Of a DNA stretch of 18,290 nucleotides, positions 15,969 to 18,290 are shown one piece after another. A program made the translations under genes and the position numbers. Each line of letters begins with the position of its first letter. Position 1 is the stretch's first letter. Below the pieces are notes generated by a model. That model was not told the origin of the DNA and made no database searches. It saw only the letters and a list, made by a program, of their open reading frames with translations. This DNA comes from JANOXC01 sp031418215 (GTDB lineage Bacteria > Bacteroidota > Bacteroidia > AKYH767-A > OLB10), in NCBI GenBank assembly GCA_031418215.1, contig JANOXC010000109.1, positions 1-18,290 of the forward strand, in the 5' to 3' direction.

Positions 15969-17834
15969 ATGAAAAAATACTTAGTGGCCATACTGATAAT
16001 GGTGGCAAATACAGGATTTGGGCAATCAACAAGGCTCGTATTGTTGGAAGAATTTACAGGTGAGACCTGTGTTCCTTGCTTTCTGAATAACCCCGGTTTA
16101 AATGCTTTGCTCGACAGTAAAGATGGGGAAGTAATATCACTTAAGTATCAAAATAACATCCCAAGCACCGGGCCTAATTTGTATGCTTATAACATACCTG
16201 ATGTAACAAACAGAACAACATTTTATTCAAATACTTATTCTCCTCATGCATTTATTGATGGTAACTTCTGGAATGGTAATGCAGGTGCTGTTACGGGTTC
16301 GCAAATTGATACTCGTCATGCCGTTACCTCTTCGTTTGATGTTATTGCCAGCCATTCATTCTCTTCCGGTGATGACACCATTTTTACGCATGTAGTCATT
16401 AGGGCCACACAGGCAGTTTCATCCTCAACTCTTCGAGCAAGAGTTGCTGTTGCCGAGCGCGATGTTTATGGCTACACCTCTGTAACCGGTGAAGATCATT
16501 TTCAACATGTCATGCGTAAGTTACTTCCTGATGGCAATGGCACCGTTCTCCCTTCTGTATGGGCCATTGGGGATTCGGTAGTGCTTGATTTGAGCTGGGC
16601 TATTGTTGTTCCTACAGGAACTATAATTGATAAGCCACTATGGCCTATGTTGGAGGTGATAGCCTGGGTGCAGAGCAATACCAATAAAGAGATATTTCAA
16701 ACAGGCCATAGTCCTGCGCAAGTGCTGGTGGAACCTAACCTTACTTCAGTTATCAATTTTGAAGCACTTAGTTGCGCCGGACAAGCAGCGCCGGATTTGG
16801 TAGTTCGTAATGGAGGATCAGGTACCATTAATAGTCTGGATATTGAATATTCATTAGACAACCAGACCCCTTCATTGCTTAATTGGGTTGGAACTATTTT
16901 ACCGGGTGCCGTGGTAAATATTACAATGCCTGGACTTGGGATCTTACCTGGCGCTCATTCATTAAAATATAACATTACTACAGTAAACGGCTTACCTGAT
17001 CAGATACCTACAAACAATAGTTTTACAGTTCCTGTCAGCTCACCTTTAACGGCAAGTACAGTTATTACGCAGGATTTTAGTTCCAATGTTTTCCCGCCTG
17101 TCGGCTGGTTAATTGAAAACCCGGATTTCTTTACAGGATGGAAACGAATTACGGCCAATGGCGGTTGTGCAAAGGTTGATTTTTATAATAGCCCTTCAGG
17201 TGAAATTGATTATTTGTACGATTTAACACCTGCTGATTTATCTGCAGCAGTAAGTCCAAGTCTTGCTTTTGATGTTGCCCATAAACAAATCGTTGCTCAA
17301 TCAAATGACAGACTTGAAGTAATTGTTTCAACAGATTGTGGTCAAAGCTGGACTTCTGTATGGAATAAGAGCGGAGCAACACTTGCTTCAGTTACCGGTT
17401 ATCAAACCTCTCCTTATACTCCCGGTGTTTCACATTGGAGAGCAGAATCTGTTGACCTTTCAGCCTATGCCGGACAACAGTCGTTGCTAATTGCTTTCAA
17501 AGGCACATCAAATAATGGAAATAATGCATTTATCGATAACATCAATTTATTGAATGCAGTGGTTGGTATAAGTGAAACCGGAAGTGAAAACCTGATCAGT
17601 GTTTACCCTTTGCCTTCTAATGGTAATTTATTTATTAATGTTGCTAAAATAAAATCTGAAAAAATGACGCTTACAGTAACTGGCATTACCGGGAAAACAG
17701 TGAAAGAATTTTCAATGTTGAAATCAGGTGATTTGATTAATCTAGATCTTACCGACCTTGAAAATGGTTCATACATTTTAAAGATCAATACCGGCGAACA
17801 AAGCCTGACTAAGAAAATTGTCATTCAGAAATAA
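15969..17834 (+). CDS. Omp28-like thioredoxin-fold T9SS protein
   Basis: 621 residues from the ATG at 15969, which begins a Sec signal (MKKYLVAILIMVANTGFGQ). Directly after it LLEEFTGETCVPCF carries a CVPC pair (C34, C37), the hallmark of the Omp28 family, whose N-terminal domain resembles thioredoxin. Residues about 35-250 continue that family, with FIDGNFWNG, RVAVAERDV and EDHFQHVMRKLLPDG as recognisable segments. Residues about 260-360 look like an immunoglobulin/CARDB-type beta domain. Residues about 365-530 look like a jelly-roll 'choice-of-anchor' or cleaved-adhesin type domain (LAFDVAHKQ, LEVIVSTDCGQSWTSVW, NAFIDNINL). The sorting domain covers about 544-621 (VYPLPSNGNLF, LENGSYILKI, KKIVIQK). 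Predicted to be surface-exposed or secreted. It is followed by its own terminator and a TlpA-like gene. Family call is good; whether it acts as an oxidoreductase or a binding protein is unknown. Confidence 0.85.
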   Translation: MKKYLVAILIMVANTGFGQSTRLVLLEEFTGETCVPCFLNNPGLNALLDSKDGEVISLKYQNNIPSTGPNLYAYNIPDVTNRTTFYSNTYSPHAFIDGNFWNGNAGAVTGSQIDTRHAVTSSFDVIASHSFSSGDDTIFTHVVIRATQAVSSSTLRARVAVAERDVYGYTSVTGEDHFQHVMRKLLPDGNGTVLPSVWAIGDSVVLDLSWAIVVPTGTIIDKPLWPMLEVIAWVQSNTNKEIFQTGHSPAQVLVEPNLTSVINFEALSCAGQAAPDLVVRNGGSGTINSLDIEYSLDNQTPSLLNWVGTILPGAVVNITMPGLGILPGAHSLKYNITTVNGLPDQIPTNNSFTVPVSSPLTASTVITQDFSSNVFPPVGWLIENPDFFTGWKRITANGGCAKVDFYNSPSGEIDYLYDLTPADLSAAVSPSLAFDVAHKQIVAQSNDRLEVIVSTDCGQSWTSVWNKSGATLASVTGYQTSPYTPGVSHWRAESVDLSAYAGQQSLLIAFKGTSNNGNNAFIDNINLLNAVVGISETGSENLISVYPLPSNGNLFINVAKIKSEKMTLTVTGITGKTVKEFSMLKSGDLINLDLTDLENGSYILKINTGEQSLTKKIVIQK

Positions 17835-17857
17835 ACATATTCACTAACATAATTGAT

Positions 17858-17890
17858 AAGGACCTGTAATGAATTAATTCAGGTCCTTTT
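17858..17890 (+). terminator. Intrinsic terminator after the Omp28-like gene
   Basis: AAGGACCTG (17858-17866) and CAGGTCCTT (17880-17888) form a perfect 9-bp stem with a 13-base AT-rich loop, ending in a short T run (4 T in all). It lies 24 bases after the stop codon and just before the next gene's promoter box. Confidence 0.75.
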
Positions 17891-17896
17891 CCTGTA

Positions 17897-17904
17897 TATA
17901 TTTG
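17897..17904 (+). promoter_or_regulatory. TAnnTTTG -7 box for the TlpA-like gene
   Basis: TATATTTG, a full match, only 9 bases before the ATG at 17914, suggesting a leaderless or very short-leader transcript. Terminator and promoter are nearly adjacent, so the two genes are separate transcription units despite the short gap. Confidence 0.6.
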
Positions 17905-17913
17905 TAACGATTG

Positions 17914-18290
17914 ATGACTTCTAAACAAATTTTAAGTGTCGTAACCTGCATTCTGCTAGCTACATTTAAATTGGCAGCTCAGGAAACCAAAGCTCCCGAT
18001 TTTAAAACTGATTTACCTTCTGTTAATCTAAAAACACTGGATGGCAAAGTTTTTAATTCTGCAGGGATTCAGAATGATGGTAAACCAATGATCCTTGATT
18101 TTTGGGCCACCTGGTGTAAGCCTTGTGTTGCAGAGCTGGTTGCTATTGCAGATCAATACAGTGAATGGAAAGAGGAAACAGGCGTCAAACTAATTGCGAT
18201 TTCAATTGATGATATCCGTTCATCTAATACTGTAGCACCCTTTGTAAATGGTAAAGGATGGGAGTACGAAGTGTATCTTGATCCAAATGG
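17914..18290 (+). CDS. TlpA-like thioredoxin family protein (3' end cut by window edge)
   Basis: 125 complete codons are visible and the frame stays open to the window end. It starts MTSKQILSVVTCILLATF, a Sec signal ending near LAAQ. Then comes APDFKTDLPSVNLKTLDGK and the active site FWATWCKPCVAEL, with W67-C68-K69-P70-C71. This is the periplasmic TlpA/ResA-type redoxin pattern, used to reduce or oxidise disulfides outside the cytoplasm. VKLIAISIDD and the later WEYEVYLDPNG match the next strands of the fold. Missing are the cis-Pro strand and any C-terminal extension. The protein follows an Omp28-like CVPC protein from its own promoter. The family call is firm; partner and direction of electron flow cannot be told. 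Confidence 0.88.
   Translation, partial: MTSKQILSVVTCILLATFKLAAQETKAPDFKTDLPSVNLKTLDGKVFNSAGIQNDGKPMILDFWATWCKPCVAELVAIADQYSEWKEETGVKLIAISIDDIRSSNTVAPFVNGKGWEYEVYLDPN

Noticed and set aside
15854..16063. 69-residue plus-strand open frame
   Set aside because: It overlaps the promoter and first codons of the Omp28-like gene in another frame and carries no recognisable feature.

Overview
The window looks like the chromosome of a Bacteroidota bacterium, probably from a Chitinophagales, Saprospirales or Sphingobacteriales type lineage (the rank is inference). The DNA is AT-rich, start codons have little or no Shine-Dalgarno sequence, several genes are preceded by the Bacteroidota -7 promoter box TAnnTTTG, and four proteins end in type IX secretion (T9SS) type A C-terminal sorting domains.

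Layout. 1-482: a TspO/MBR membrane protein that lacks only its first residues. 483-980: gene-free, with an attC-like imperfect palindrome. 981-2147: a secreted LolA-like/ankyrin protein. 2307-6056: two same-strand exported hydrolases, an N-acyl-D-amino-acid deacylase-like lipoprotein and a serine hydrolase built like D-aminopeptidase. 6091-6177: a hairpin and direct-repeat region that separates them from a convergent gene. 6197-7849 (-): a gene of unknown function cut by one in-frame TAA, with the reading frame intact on both sides. 8169-8238: a tRNA-Cys(GCA) with C instead of the near-universal U33. 8382-8549: a 55-residue helical protein. 8570-9850 (-): type II NADH dehydrogenase, convergent with the small gene and divergent from a short FUSC-like membrane protein at 9992-10504.

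10827-14871: two tandem T9SS cargo proteins with related C-terminal halves and unusually long Arg/Met-rich N-termini. A 14-bp bidirectional terminator lies between them and a convergent small T9SS protein (15016-15714, -). Divergent from that is an Omp28-like T9SS protein with a CVPC motif (15969-17834), then its terminator and a TlpA-like thioredoxin (WCKPC) that runs off the window end.

How the parts may work together. The two hydrolases could release and deacylate D-amino-acid-containing peptides at the cell surface. The 15016-18290 block suggests extracytoplasmic thiol-disulfide chemistry combined with T9SS export. I saw no insertion sequence, CRISPR array, phage gene or obvious new defence system. 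The best candidates for a second look are the single-stop broken gene, the C33 tRNA-Cys, the metal-ligand-poor deacylase, the attC-like element and the likely leaderless genes.
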